A stretch of DNA of 64,000 bases, taken from contig NZ_JXKD01000006.1 in assembly GCF_001885765.1 (NCBI RefSeq), positions 62,001-126,000 on the forward strand. The letters are read 5' to 3'. Shown piece after piece: positions 8,666-16,573 of the stretch; within the stretch, counting starts at the first letter, position 1; the number at the start of each line of letters is the position of its first letter. This DNA is from Enterococcus aquimarinus. GTDB taxonomy: Bacteria > Bacillota > Bacilli > Lactobacillales > Enterococcaceae. The translations under genes were made by a program, and so were the position numbers. The notes beneath the pieces were generated by a model. The model was not told the origin of the DNA. It worked only from the letters and a program-made list of their open reading frames with translations, and ran no database searches.

Positions 8666-9652
8666 TTACCAAGCGACTGTCGTGACGGGTTGATTTAAAT
8701 AGTCTAACCAGTCCGCAGATTTGATTTCTAATAACGTCAACGAAACGCCCGCCATATCAATAGCCGTCATCAAGTCTCCTACTTTTGAAAATACTATTTC
8801 GACTTCTTTTGCCCCTAATTGAGTGGCAACATCATTGAAGAAGACATATTGTTCCATTAAAGGCGTACTGCCTAATCCATTAACTAAGACTGCATATTGT
8901 TTGCCTTTTGTCAGAGGAGTGACCGCTTCTAATCGCGTCAGCATCTCTTCAACAATTTCGTTTGAAGTGAGCATTTTTTGTTTGCTGTAACCCGGTTCTC
9001 CGTGGATACCCACGCCAAATTCCAACTCATCTTCCTCAAGTAAAAAGCCAGGTTTCCCAACTTCTGGAACTGTAGCACCGCTCAAAGCCACACCAATCGT
9101 ATGAATCGTTGGAATGAGTTCCTCTGCTAGCACCACTAACTCGCTTAGTGATTTTCCTTCGCGCGCTGCAGCCCCTAGAATTTTATGAACCAAAATTGTC
9201 CCCGCCACGCCACGTTTCCCTTGAGTATACGTACTATCTTCGACGGCGATGTCATCATCTACGACTACCATTTCGACAGCGATTTCTTCCATTTCCGCAA
9301 TTTCTTTGGCCATTTCAAAATTCATAATGTCGCCAGCATAATTTTTGACAATCAACAAGACTCCCTGACCGCTATCGACTGCTTTAATTCCCTCTAAAAT
9401 TTGATCAGGTGTTGGCGATGTAAAAATTTGCCCACAAACTGCCGCTTGAAGCATCCCATCACCTACAAATCCAGCATGGGCAGGCTCATGTCCACTCCCT
9501 CCTCCACTAACCAGTCCAACTTGATTCGGTATTTTTCGACTGACAATGACCGATGTTTCAGGAATCCTTTTAATTAACATTTGATTGACGGTGGTAAAAC
9601 CTTGCAGCATTTCTTCTAACACGTTACCCGCTTCATTAATTATTTTTTTCAA
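8666..9652 (-). CDS. dhaK: Dihydroxyacetone kinase substrate-binding subunit DhaK
   Basis: A 328-residue DhaK. The catalytic histidine that forms a hemiaminal with dihydroxyacetone is in GVGIHGEPGYS (about residue 218); the N-terminal substrate loop is LVSGGGSGHEPAHAG (about 48). The start codon is TTG (complement of 9650-9652), nine bases after AGGAGG; the resulting N-terminus MKKIINEAGNVLEEML aligns with known DhaK proteins. First gene of the dhaKLM-gldA unit, which converts glycerol to dihydroxyacetone phosphate with phosphoenolpyruvate as phosphate source. Confidence 0.95.
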   Translation of the reverse strand: MKKIINEAGNVLEEMLQGFTTVNQMLIKRIPETSVIVSRKIPNQVGLVSGGGSGHEPAHAGFVGDGMLQAAVCGQIFTSPTPDQILEGIKAVDSGQGVLLIVKNYAGDIMNFEMAKEIAEMEEIAVEMVVVDDDIAVEDSTYTQGKRGVAGTILVHKILGAAAREGKSLSELVVLAEELIPTIHTIGVALSGATVPEVGKPGFLLEEDELEFGVGIHGEPGYSKQKMLTSNEIVEEMLTRLEAVTPLTKGKQYAVLVNGLGSTPLMEQYVFFNDVATQLGAKEVEIVFSKVGDLMTAIDMAGVSLTLLEIKSADWLDYLNQPVTTVAW

Positions 9653-9689
9653 TTTTTTTGTCCTCCTGTCATCACACTATTGTTCTAAT

Positions 9690-9708
9690 TAAAAACAGCG
9701 CTTTCTTT
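9690..9708 (-). promoter_or_regulatory. Weak cre-like element upstream of dhaK
   Basis: AGAAAGCGCTGTTT on the minus strand has the central AAAGCGCT of CcpA sites but departs from consensus at both ends. Its place between the upstream terminator and the dhaK ribosome site suits catabolite control of glycerol use. Low confidence. Confidence 0.3.
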
Positions 9709-9721
9709 TTTATTTGTTTAA

Positions 9722-9786
9722 AAATAAGAGAACAAGTATTATTCCACCGATTTACATTCAGTATCTATACTTATTCCCTCTTATTT
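9722..9786 (-). terminator. Terminator after the hexose kinase gene
   Basis: AATAAGAGGGAATAAGTAT pairs imperfectly with ATACTTGTTCTCTTATT across a loop of about 25 bases and is followed by a T run on the minus strand. It separates the kinase gene from dhaK. Confidence 0.6.
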
Positions 9787-10708
9787 AATATCTTTCGACG
9801 TTGATTTGATTAAATAGTTCCTTAAAATTAGCGTAATTAATCCAGCCCGTTTTTCGTTCTTGCGCGTTTAACATCCCAGCTGTCATACCTGTTTTTAAGA
9901 TCGAAATGTCATCGAGTTTTTGTTGTATCCCATACGCAAGTCCTGCAATCGTGGCATCGCCCGATCCAACAGGGTTAATCGTTTCGATTTTAGGAATGGT
10001 GACGCGATAAAACATATCATGATGTTTAGCGATTGCTCCTTGACTACCTAGGGAGACCACAATCCATTCAATTCCAGCAAATTGTTCCTCTGATAATACC
10101 GATCTCAAATCTGACACCGTTAGTGAACGACCAATTAGTGCCTGGATTTCACTTAAATTAGGTTTGATTAAAAATGGTTTAACCATTCCTGAAAGACAAT
10201 CAGTTAGACTTTGTCCGGATGTGTCTAACAGTGTCGGAATCCCATTACTCTTTTGAATGAGTTGTTGGTAAAAATCACTGGCTAACCCTTTAGGTAAACT
10301 TCCAGATAGCGTCAAAACATCTGCATCTTTTATGATTTTTTCGAATTGCGCTAAAAAAGATGCAGCTTCTTGCGCTGTAATTTCTGGTCCAGCTTCCAGT
10401 AATTCGGTTTGCTTACCGTCATCATGTAAAATCGCAATCGAATTTCTCGTTTCACTGGCAATTGGATAAAACGCATGGGAAATATTGGCATCATCGAGCT
10501 GATCCGTAATATACTTCCCGATATTGCCACCGATTAATCCAGTAGCTAATACTTGCGCGTTCATTTGATGTAAGACTCGTGTCACATTCAAACCTTTACC
10601 ACCTGCAGTCTTTTCAACTTGTGGCACACGATTAACGTCATCTAAAACGAGATGTGAGACTGAATATGCCATGTCTAAAGAGGGATTCATCGTCACCGTT
10701 ACAATCAT
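9785..10708 (-). CDS. 1-phosphofructokinase / tagatose-6-phosphate kinase (PfkB family)
   Basis: A 307-residue PfkB-fold sugar kinase of the LacC/FruK group. Typical elements are TVTMNPSLDMAY at the N-terminus, the sugar-binding AGGKGLNVTRVL (about residue 35), and the ATP/anion-hole motif NPVGSGDATIAGLAYG (about 247) holding the catalytic aspartate. The ATG at 10706-10708 follows AGGTGG at 5 bases; an upstream GTG is less likely. It phosphorylates a hexose monophosphate at C1 (fructose-1-P or tagatose-6-P). No lac/fru PTS genes lie next to it, so the substrate stays open. Confidence 0.88.
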   Translation of the reverse strand: MIVTVTMNPSLDMAYSVSHLVLDDVNRVPQVEKTAGGKGLNVTRVLHQMNAQVLATGLIGGNIGKYITDQLDDANISHAFYPIASETRNSIAILHDDGKQTELLEAGPEITAQEAASFLAQFEKIIKDADVLTLSGSLPKGLASDFYQQLIQKSNGIPTLLDTSGQSLTDCLSGMVKPFLIKPNLSEIQALIGRSLTVSDLRSVLSEEQFAGIEWIVVSLGSQGAIAKHHDMFYRVTIPKIETINPVGSGDATIAGLAYGIQQKLDDISILKTGMTAGMLNAQERKTGWINYANFKELFNQINVERY

Positions 10709-10763
10709 TTTTTCCACCTACATTTTCTCTGTTTTTTCAAACCCGTAAATTCTGTCACCCTCA

Positions 10764-11204
10764 TTAACACAAGTCTTTTTCATAAACATAATCATCCATT
10801 ATATACCCTTGCCCAATCGGATTTTTACATGCAGCGACTTGTTTAAACCCACGATGCTCATAAACCGCAATCGCGCGTGTATTGGCTTTGTTGACATTAA
10901 GTCTTAATGTTTTCCCAGCTGCTAATGTCTCAAACCATTGAAAGACTTGAGAAGCATACCCTTTTCCACGAGTGGATTGTTTTAAGTATAATTTGCTGAT
11001 ATATAAACTTTTGGGTTCTTCACGATAGGCGGTATAGCCTATCGGTGTTTGATTTTCATATAAAATAAAATAGCGATCGCCATTTTGGATATCTTCTTGA
11101 ATATTTTTTAACGACTGAAAGGTTGCTAACATGTACCGTACTTGGTCTTCCCCAATAATGGAAAGATACGTTTCTGGCCATATTTCTTTTACTAATTGAT
11201 CCAC
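10764..11204 (-). CDS. GNAT-family N-acetyltransferase
   Basis: At least 146 residues with a GNAT core: LYISKLYLKQSTRGKGYASQ contains the acetyl-CoA pyrophosphate loop RGKGYA, and NKANTRAIAVYEHRGF is the conserved C-terminal part. The substrate is unknown. The only standard start is a GTG at 11202-11204 with a poor ribosome site. The frame stays open upstream to the stop of the aldo/keto reductase gene, and the translated upstream stretch (IKLVETIEETQIV) looks like the missing first beta strand. The true start may be a rare ATT/ATA codon around 11234-11246 behind AGGGAAG. Confidence 0.75.
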   Translation of the reverse strand: MDQLVKEIWPETYLSIIGEDQVRYMLATFQSLKNIQEDIQNGDRYFILYENQTPIGYTAYREEPKSLYISKLYLKQSTRGKGYASQVFQWFETLAAGKTLRLNVNKANTRAIAVYEHRGFKQVAACKNPIGQGYIMDDYVYEKDLC

Positions 11205-11267
11205 AATCTGTGTCTCTTCAATCGTTTCGACTAATTTTATGCTAAAAATAATCTTCCCTACTTTCTC

Positions 11268-12257
11268 TTAATTTAAGGTTAATTGATCGATTTTTTGCAA
11301 TTCTTCTGGTGAAAAAGTGACCTGTTTCAACGCGTTCAAATTCTTCTCTAATTGAGAAACTTTGGACGCCCCAATCAATACACTACTTACAACGTCATGA
11401 CGTAAGTTCCACGCCAGTGCCATCTCGGCTAACGTTTGGCCTCTCTCAAGTGCCAGCTCATTTAATCCGCGAACGGTAGCTAAGGTATCCGCCACTTTCT
11501 CTTCAGATAAGAAGGGACTATTGATACTCGCCGCACGAGAATCTTCTGGAATCCCATTTAAATAACGATCGGTTAATAGTCCTTGTGCTAATGGTGAAAA
11601 AGTAATCGCACCAATGCCTTCTTTTTCGAGTACCATAAATAAAGCCTCTTCCGGTGTTCTTTCTAATAAATTAAATTTTTGTTGATGAATAATAAAAGGG
11701 GTTTTTTGTTCTTTTAGAAGACGCGTCATCGCTAAAGTCGTCGCGGCTGAATAATTAGAAATGCCGATATATAGGGCTTTTCCTTGTCTAACTAATAAAT
11801 CAAGCGCATGGGCAGTTTCTTCTAAAGGAGTATTTGGATCTGGTCGATGATGGTAAAAGATATCCACATAATCAAGTCCTAGGCGCGTTAAACTCTGGTC
11901 GCAACTGGCAACAATACTTTTCTTTGATCCCCATTCGCCATAAGGTCCTGGCCACATATAGTAACCCGCTTTTGATGAGATAATCATCTCATCACGATAA
12001 GACGCGAGCTCTTCTTTCAAAATCCGACCAAAGTTTCGCTCTGCAGAACCTGCTGGAGGACCATAGTTATTGGCTAAATCAAAATGCGTAATGCCTGAAT
12101 CAAACGCCTTAAAAATCAAGTCTTTTTGATTCGATAACGGGTCTACATCGCCAAAATTATGCCACAATCCTAACGAGACACTTGGTAACTTTAAGCCGGA
12201 TTTCCCAACCGAACGGTACGACATTTCTTCATAACGTTTACTGTTTGCTTGATACAT
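11268..12257 (-). CDS. Aldo/keto reductase (YghZ / L-glyceraldehyde-3-phosphate reductase type)
   Basis: A 329-residue NADPH-dependent aldo/keto reductase of the AKR14 (YghZ) type. The catalytic tyrosine lies in FDLANNYGPPAGSAERNFG (about residue 66), a signature of this group; lysine is in ISSKAGYYMWPGPYG and histidine in YVDIFYHHRPD. The C-terminal cofactor motif VLIGASKVSQLEKNL is present. Family members reduce L-glyceraldehyde-3-phosphate and methylglyoxal. ATG start with GAGGTGG 4 bases upstream. The GNAT gene follows with no intervening stop in frame. Confidence 0.9.
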   Translation of the reverse strand: MYQANSKRYEEMSYRSVGKSGLKLPSVSLGLWHNFGDVDPLSNQKDLIFKAFDSGITHFDLANNYGPPAGSAERNFGRILKEELASYRDEMIISSKAGYYMWPGPYGEWGSKKSIVASCDQSLTRLGLDYVDIFYHHRPDPNTPLEETAHALDLLVRQGKALYIGISNYSAATTLAMTRLLKEQKTPFIIHQQKFNLLERTPEEALFMVLEKEGIGAITFSPLAQGLLTDRYLNGIPEDSRAASINSPFLSEEKVADTLATVRGLNELALERGQTLAEMALAWNLRHDVVSSVLIGASKVSQLEKNLNALKQVTFSPEELQKIDQLTLN

Positions 12258-12332
12258 GCTGCCACCTCTTTCATAGACTTTCTTCTAGTATAATCCTTCC
12301 AGTACGAACTTAAAAGGCTATTTCCACATTTA

Positions 12333-12347
12333 TTGAAACCGTTATCT
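12333..12347. promoter_or_regulatory. cre-like site between the reductase and PHP genes
   Basis: TTGAAACCGTTATCT matches WTGNAANCGNWNNCA at every position but the last. It sits in the divergent region between the aldo/keto reductase and the PHP gene, a sensible place for CcpA control of either. Confidence 0.5.
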
Positions 12348-12407
12348 TAATTTTATCACTTTGGCTTCGATTTAGATTATGCTATTCTTATGTAAAGGAG
12401 GGTTTCT

Positions 12408-13193
12408 ATGAACTATTATGATCAACATCTGCATACCTTTTTATCATTTGATTCCGAAGAAACATTTGAACATTATTTAGAGCATCGGCCAACTTTTTTG
12501 GTGGCGACAGATCATTTTGATTTAGCGAATGCCGGAACGGGCTTTAAAGATGATATTCCCAACTATCACCAGTTGAGTGAAAAAATCAATCAGCTACAAC
12601 CACAAACAGCGACTACCATCTTAAAAGGCATCGAAATCGGCGTTGTACCCGGCCAAGAAAGCATGATTATGGACTATTTAGCAACGCATCCGTATGATTT
12701 AAAATTAGTTAGTATTCATCAAAATGGTCGTTTTGATTATATGGATGATCAAGTGTTAACGATGGATAAATTTAAAGTCGCGACGATGTATTTTGATCAA
12801 ATGTTGCAAGTATTGAAATCGTTCCCAGATGGTCATATCTTGACTCATTTTGAATATGGTCTACGACGCTTTGATTTTTCGGCGCAAGAACTCGAAGAAC
12901 ATTTTGAAGCGACGTTACGTCAAATTTTTGAACTCGTCATTCAGCGTGAACTCGCTTTTGAAGTAAATGCAAAAAGTTTTGGACGTTATCGAAATGCCCC
13001 ACTTTATGAATATGCGATCCCGCTCTATCAAAGTTTGGGTGGAAAACTGTTTACACTTGGTTCCGATGCCCATGTCGCGCAAGATTATCGTTTGCTTTTC
13101 CCAGAAATGAGCCAATTACTACGCAAATTTGACGTGAATCAACTCGTTGTTTTCCAAGGAAATGAACGGTATCTGACTGATTTACCACACTAA
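12408..13193 (+). CDS. PHP-domain phosphatase (histidinol-phosphatase HisK-like)
   Basis: A 261-residue PHP-domain protein. Metal ligands are seen as DQHLHT (residues 5-10), ATDHFDL (about 34), GIEIGV (about 75), SIHQNG (about 103), LTHFEYG and LGSDAH (about 222). The layout matches HisK-type histidinol phosphatases. No his gene is nearby, so it may have another phosphoester substrate. ATG start behind AAAGGAGG. Monocistronic and closed by the hairpin at 13221-13256. Confidence 0.85.
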   Translation: MNYYDQHLHTFLSFDSEETFEHYLEHRPTFLVATDHFDLANAGTGFKDDIPNYHQLSEKINQLQPQTATTILKGIEIGVVPGQESMIMDYLATHPYDLKLVSIHQNGRFDYMDDQVLTMDKFKVATMYFDQMLQVLKSFPDGHILTHFEYGLRRFDFSAQELEEHFEATLRQIFELVIQRELAFEVNAKSFGRYRNAPLYEYAIPLYQSLGGKLFTLGSDAHVAQDYRLLFPEMSQLLRKFDVNQLVVFQGNERYLTDLPH

Positions 13194-13198
13194 TTTAG

Positions 13199-13214
13199 TG
13201 TTTCACGTGAAACA
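13199..13214. other. parS: parS centromere site (ParB/Spo0J binding)
   Basis: TGTTTCACGTGAAACA is a perfect 16-bp palindrome and matches the bacterial parS consensus TGTTNCACGTGAAACA at every position. It lies six bases after the PHP stop codon, outside any gene. ParB dimers load here as CTP clamps and spread over flanking DNA; in Firmicutes such sites cluster around oriC. Confidence 0.85.
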
Positions 13215-13220
13215 AGCGAT

Positions 13221-13256
13221 AAGACCACTCAGCGAATGCGAAGTGGTCTTTTTATT
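13221..13256 (+). terminator. Terminator of the PHP gene
   Basis: AAGACCACT pairs with AGTGGTCTT and is followed by TTTATT on the plus strand. The 3' edge meets the stop codon of the convergent nucleosidase gene. Confidence 0.8.
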
Positions 13257-13944
13257 AGGCGATTTGATAATAATCAATCAGCGCTTTTACCGCTTTAAAA
13301 GCTTGAGTAGCCGCTAAATCGAGGGTATCAGTAAACGTATCCGGTGCCTTTTCTCCGACATGGTCAGAAATCCCCCGTAAATTAATCACTGGAATGTCAT
13401 AAAAGTGAGCGATTTGCGCAATCGCGGCACTTTCCATATCAGACGCGATAATTTCTGGGAATTTTTGACGAATTGCGGCTACTGACGTTTGATCACTCAT
13501 GAAAGAGTCGGCTGTGACAATCAATCCTTGATGAGCAGGAATTGTCGCTTGTGCTAGGACAGTTTCAATGACTTGTAACCATTTCGGAGCCACTGGATAG
13601 CCAGCTGGCATTTGTGGAACTTGCCCAAAAGCGTAGTCAAATCCGGTCGCATCGACATCACTATAAATAAATTGATTCGTATAAACAACATCGCCTAACG
13701 CAAAATCTTTGCGAAAGGAACCGGTCGATCCCGTATTAATCATTAAGTCTGGTTGGACTTTCTCACACAGCCAAGCACTGGTAGCCGCTGCATTGGCTTT
13801 TCCGATTCCAGATTGAACTAAAAAGAGTTGTGGGTTGACGGCCTCAATCTTCGTTTTCCCTTTCTCCCAAAGGATTGTACTGGAAAACACTTCACGAAAA
13901 GGCGCTAATTCTTCTGCCATGGCCGCAACAATTGCGATTTTCAC
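13255..13944 (-). CDS. mtnN: 5'-methylthioadenosine/S-adenosylhomocysteine nucleosidase
   Basis: A 229-residue MTA/SAH nucleosidase (Pfs). It begins MKIAIVAAMAEELAPF, with catalytic residues in the helix AVAAMAEE, SGIGKANAA (about residue 77), and ASDMESAAIAQIA (about 170, purine-binding and catalytic Glu/Asp region), and GISDHVG. It releases adenine from SAH, making S-ribosylhomocysteine for LuxS, which is encoded in the same operon. The GTG start (13942-13944) lies one base after the metQ stop; an upstream ATG in another frame gives ATG-TGA. It is the last gene of the Met T-box operon. Confidence 0.95.
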   Translation of the reverse strand: MKIAIVAAMAEELAPFREVFSSTILWEKGKTKIEAVNPQLFLVQSGIGKANAAATSAWLCEKVQPDLMINTGSTGSFRKDFALGDVVYTNQFIYSDVDATGFDYAFGQVPQMPAGYPVAPKWLQVIETVLAQATIPAHQGLIVTADSFMSDQTSVAAIRQKFPEIIASDMESAAIAQIAHFYDIPVINLRGISDHVGEKAPDTFTDTLDLAATQAFKAVKALIDYYQIA

Positions 13945-13945
13945 A

Positions 13946-14824
13946 TTAATTCCCCCAAATTTCTTCAATTGGTATTTGAACCTGAACTTTTGTCCCATCA
14001 AACTTTTCTTCAATGAAGGCTTGGACTTCTGGATCATGGTATAACTCGCCTAATACTTGTAATTCTTCCTCTTCGGCGCGCTCTTCTTTCACCACAATGA
14101 TATTGACTGTTGCCCGTAAAGCCGTATCTGCTTCTTCGTGGAAAATAGAATCCGTCAAAACGTTCAACCCACCTTCTAAAGCAATGGTGTTACTGATGAG
14201 GACTAAATCGACATCGGGTAAAATACGAGGTCCGGTCAAATCATCAATCAGCGTGAATTGGAGATTTTTAGGATTTTCAATCACATCATCCGGTGTGCCA
14301 ATCCCATCATCAAAATCGTCTTTTAGTTTAATTAACCCGGCTGTTTCAAGTAAACGTAACCCCCGCGTCGTATTGGAAGGATTATCGGCTAGCGCTACGG
14401 TTGCACCTTCGGTAATGTCATCAATCGATTGAAACTTTTCAGAATAAATCCCTAATGGTTCGACATATGTTGCCGCAATCGGCACGAGTTTTTCTGGGCT
14501 TTCAGCATTAAAGCTTTCTAAATAACCAATCGATTGAAAAGCATTCGCATCCACATCACCATCAACCGTTGCCGTATTGGTAATCGGACCGCCCGTAATT
14601 TCTTTGACTTCAATCGTGACGCCCGCTTTTTTCGCGGCTTCGGAGTCGGCAATAAATTGCCAAATTTCAGCATCGGAACCGACCGAACCCACGACAATTG
14701 GCTCTGAGGACGTTGCTTGCGTACTTTCTGTACTTTGAGGTGTCGCAGCTTGTGAATCCGATCCACACGCACTTAATGCTAAGACACTTGCTAATAGTAA
14801 GATACTTCCCAATCGTTTATTCAT
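13946..14824 (-). CDS. metQ: Methionine ABC transporter substrate-binding lipoprotein (MetQ/NlpA)
   Basis: A 292-residue lipoprotein with signal peptide and lipobox LSAC (cysteine about residue 20), a Thr/Ser/Gln-rich linker, then an NlpA/MetQ fold with GGPITNTATVDGDVDANAFQ, ATVALADNPSNTTRGLRLL and VDLVLISNTIALEGG. It should capture D/L-methionine at the membrane surface. No metN or metP is nearby, so it must work with a distant MetNP pair. Its place behind a Met T-box supports methionine specificity. ATG start with GGAGA upstream. Confidence 0.9.
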   Translation of the reverse strand: MNKRLGSILLLASVLALSACGSDSQAATPQSTESTQATSSEPIVVGSVGSDAEIWQFIADSEAAKKAGVTIEVKEITGGPITNTATVDGDVDANAFQSIGYLESFNAESPEKLVPIAATYVEPLGIYSEKFQSIDDITEGATVALADNPSNTTRGLRLLETAGLIKLKDDFDDGIGTPDDVIENPKNLQFTLIDDLTGPRILPDVDLVLISNTIALEGGLNVLTDSIFHEEADTALRATVNIIVVKEERAEEEELQVLGELYHDPEVQAFIEEKFDGTKVQVQIPIEEIWGN

Positions 14825-14899
14825 TTAACATTCTCCTTTTTTCGTTCAAACTCCCCAACAAATACATTTTTTTTCGCTTGATGCCGTCAAACGCTTTTC

Positions 14900-15673
14900 T
14901 TAGTGCATCGTCATGCCACCTGTGACATTTAGCGCTTGTCCTGTCATATAACTCGCCAACGGACTGGCCAAAAACAACACCACATTGGCGACGTCTTGTG
15001 GATTTCCTGTTCGACCAAGTGGCACTTGGCTTTGATCTTCGGCCAAGACTTCCTCTTTGGTCATTCCACGTAGTAACCCACCATCGATGCGTTCTCGGTG
15101 CTTCATCGGCGTTTCGATAATTCCTGGACAAACCGCATTGACTAAGATTCCTTGATTCGCTACTTCAATTGCTAACGTTTTCGTCAGTCCTAAGACTGCA
15201 TGCTTGGAAGCCACATAAGCCGACATGCCACGATAGCCATTTTTCCCCGCTTGAGACGCAATTAAAATGACCCGGCCTGACTTTTGATGTTTCTGCATGA
15301 GTCGCACAATATATTTACAACTAAGATAAACGCCTCGTGCATTGACTTCTTGGACTTTGTCATAATCTTGCGTGGCACTTTCCGTCAAAAAAGCCATCGT
15401 AGAAATCCCTGCGACTGCTACAAAGACATCTGGAATCAATTGTTGTTCTTCTAATTGGTTAACCAGACCAATTAGTTGTGATTCTTTTGCGATATTGACA
15501 TGAATTTGGTAGTGATTGGGCGAAAGTTGCGTCAATTCCTGTGCGACATAACCAATGTCCGCAGCAATGACGATTGCCTCTTCCTTCAAAAAAGTCTCCA
15601 CGACTGCTGCCCCAATCCCTTGTTTTGTTCCGATAACAAGGACCACTTGTTTGTTCAATGACGGAAACACCAT
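14900..15673 (-). CDS. SDR-family oxidoreductase in the luxS operon
   Basis: A 257-residue classical short-chain dehydrogenase. The cofactor loop is degenerate, VIGTKQGIGAAV (about residue 13) instead of TGxxxGIG. VAVAGIS replaces the usual NAG. The catalytic serine (IASQAGKNG) and YVASK are intact (about residues 139 and 152). PGIIETPM and the loop after it resemble sorbitol-6-phosphate or acetoin-type reductases. The ATG directly abuts the luxS stop with no gap, so it is coupled to luxS. The substrate is unknown; a ketone from the LuxS product DPD or a methylthio-metabolite is a context guess only. Confidence 0.8.
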   Translation of the reverse strand: MVFPSLNKQVVLVIGTKQGIGAAVVETFLKEEAIVIAADIGYVAQELTQLSPNHYQIHVNIAKESQLIGLVNQLEEQQLIPDVFVAVAGISTMAFLTESATQDYDKVQEVNARGVYLSCKYIVRLMQKHQKSGRVILIASQAGKNGYRGMSAYVASKHAVLGLTKTLAIEVANQGILVNAVCPGIIETPMKHRERIDGGLLRGMTKEEVLAEDQSQVPLGRTGNPQDVANVVLFLASPLASYMTGQALNVTGGMTMH

Positions 15674-16150
15674 TTATTTCACCACACGACGCTCAAACGC
15701 ATCTTCACTAATTCCTTCTGCTAAAATAATTTTGGCATACTCTTTGGCGCCAAATAAAGAATGATCTCGGTAATTCCCACAACTTTCGATGCTGACACCT
15801 TGGATATCTTCGAATTTCGTCTCATAGGCAATAATCGTTAAGACTTCGGTCAAAGCTTCTGCGACTTCCTTCGAACTTGGCACACCCCAGGTAATTAAGT
15901 GGAAACCTGTCCGGCAACCAAAAGGAGAAATATCAATAATGCCCTCAATTCGGTCACGGAGTAAATCCGCTAGTAAGTGTTCAAAGGTATGAACGACACC
16001 GGTTGGTAATTCTTTTTCATTCGGTTGTAAGAAACGAAGATCATAATTTGCAATAACATCGCCTTTAACCCCTTGCTCCTGTGCGATTAATCGAACATAA
16101 GGTGCTTTCACCTTTGTGTGATCGAGTGTAAAACTTTCTACTTCTGCCAT
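15674..16150 (-). CDS. luxS: S-ribosylhomocysteine lyase (AI-2 synthesis)
   Basis: A 158-residue LuxS. Iron ligands are the two histidines of [12 protein letters not shown] (about residue 54) and the cysteine in [12 protein letters not shown] (about 126). The catalytic cysteine is in [13 protein letters not shown] (about 83). It splits S-ribosylhomocysteine into homocysteine and the AI-2 precursor DPD. ATG start behind a clear GGAGG. It is the first gene after the T-box leader, followed by the SDR, metQ and mtnN, so homocysteine recovery and methionine uptake are made together when methionine is short. Confidence 0.95.
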   Translation of the reverse strand: MAEVESFTLDHTKVKAPYVRLIAQEQGVKGDVIANYDLRFLQPNEKELPTGVVHTFEHLLADLLRDRIEGIIDISPFGCRTGFHLITWGVPSSKEVAEALTEVLTIIAYETKFEDIQGVSIESCGNYRDHSLFGAKEYAKIILAEGISEDAFERRVVK

Positions 16151-16189
16151 TTTTTCTTCCTCCTTGAATCATCCATTTTTTCTTAAAAT

Positions 16190-16480
16190 AAAAAAACCGC
16201 CCCTTTGCCAATATAAATATCGACAAAGGGACGGAGAATTCCGTGTTACCACCCAAATTTATGCTACTTTTACAAGTAACACCTCTACAGTTCTATTCCA
16301 TAAAACCTGGTGAGATAACGGTCACACCCGTCAATCAAGCGTTAACCTGATCGAAAACTCTGAGTTCATCTTCACCATTTTATTTGTTCCTCTTTTTCAC
16401 CAGTCGGAGGTCTCTTTTAACAAATGCCATCGCTACTCTTCTCATCAACGTTTCATATGAACTTAACGATACTTTAACGA
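16190..16480 (-). ncRNA. T-box leader, methionine-specific, upstream of luxS
   Basis: Read on the minus strand, the leader has the T-box motif GGGTGGTAACACGGAA at about 16254-16239. A stable terminator follows (CCGTCCCTTTGTC... paired with ...GGCAAAGGGGCGG and a T run at 16240-16190). Stem I starts with AAGAGTAGCGATGG; a stem pairing GCATTTGTT with AACAAATAAAATG sets the specifier loop, whose 3' side reads AAG-ATG-AAC. ATG at 16369-16367 is therefore the specifier codon, pointing to uncharged tRNA-Met as effector. Confidence 0.88.
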
Positions 16481-16500
16481 AAAGTGTTTTGCTTGTCAAG
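16471..16500 (-). promoter_or_regulatory. Promoter of the T-box/luxS operon
   Basis: On the minus strand TTGACA is followed after 17 bp by TAAAGT, just upstream of the T-box stem I. The -35 is perfect; the -10 matches 4 of 6. Confidence 0.7.
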
Positions 16501-16522
16501 CATTATTTCTTTTTTAAATATA

Positions 16523-16560
16523 AAAAAAGCTATCGGATCATTTCTCATCCGATAGCTTCA
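16523..16560 (-). terminator. Terminator of the nitroreductase gene
   Basis: AAGCTATCGGAT pairs perfectly with ATCCGATAGCTT over a short loop, followed by seven T residues on the minus strand. Confidence 0.85.
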
Positions 16561-16573
16561 ATTGTAATAATTA

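Noticed and set aside
9240-9400. CRISPR-like or tandem repeats anywhere in the window
   Set aside because: I saw no regularly spaced repeats with spacers on reading through the sequence.
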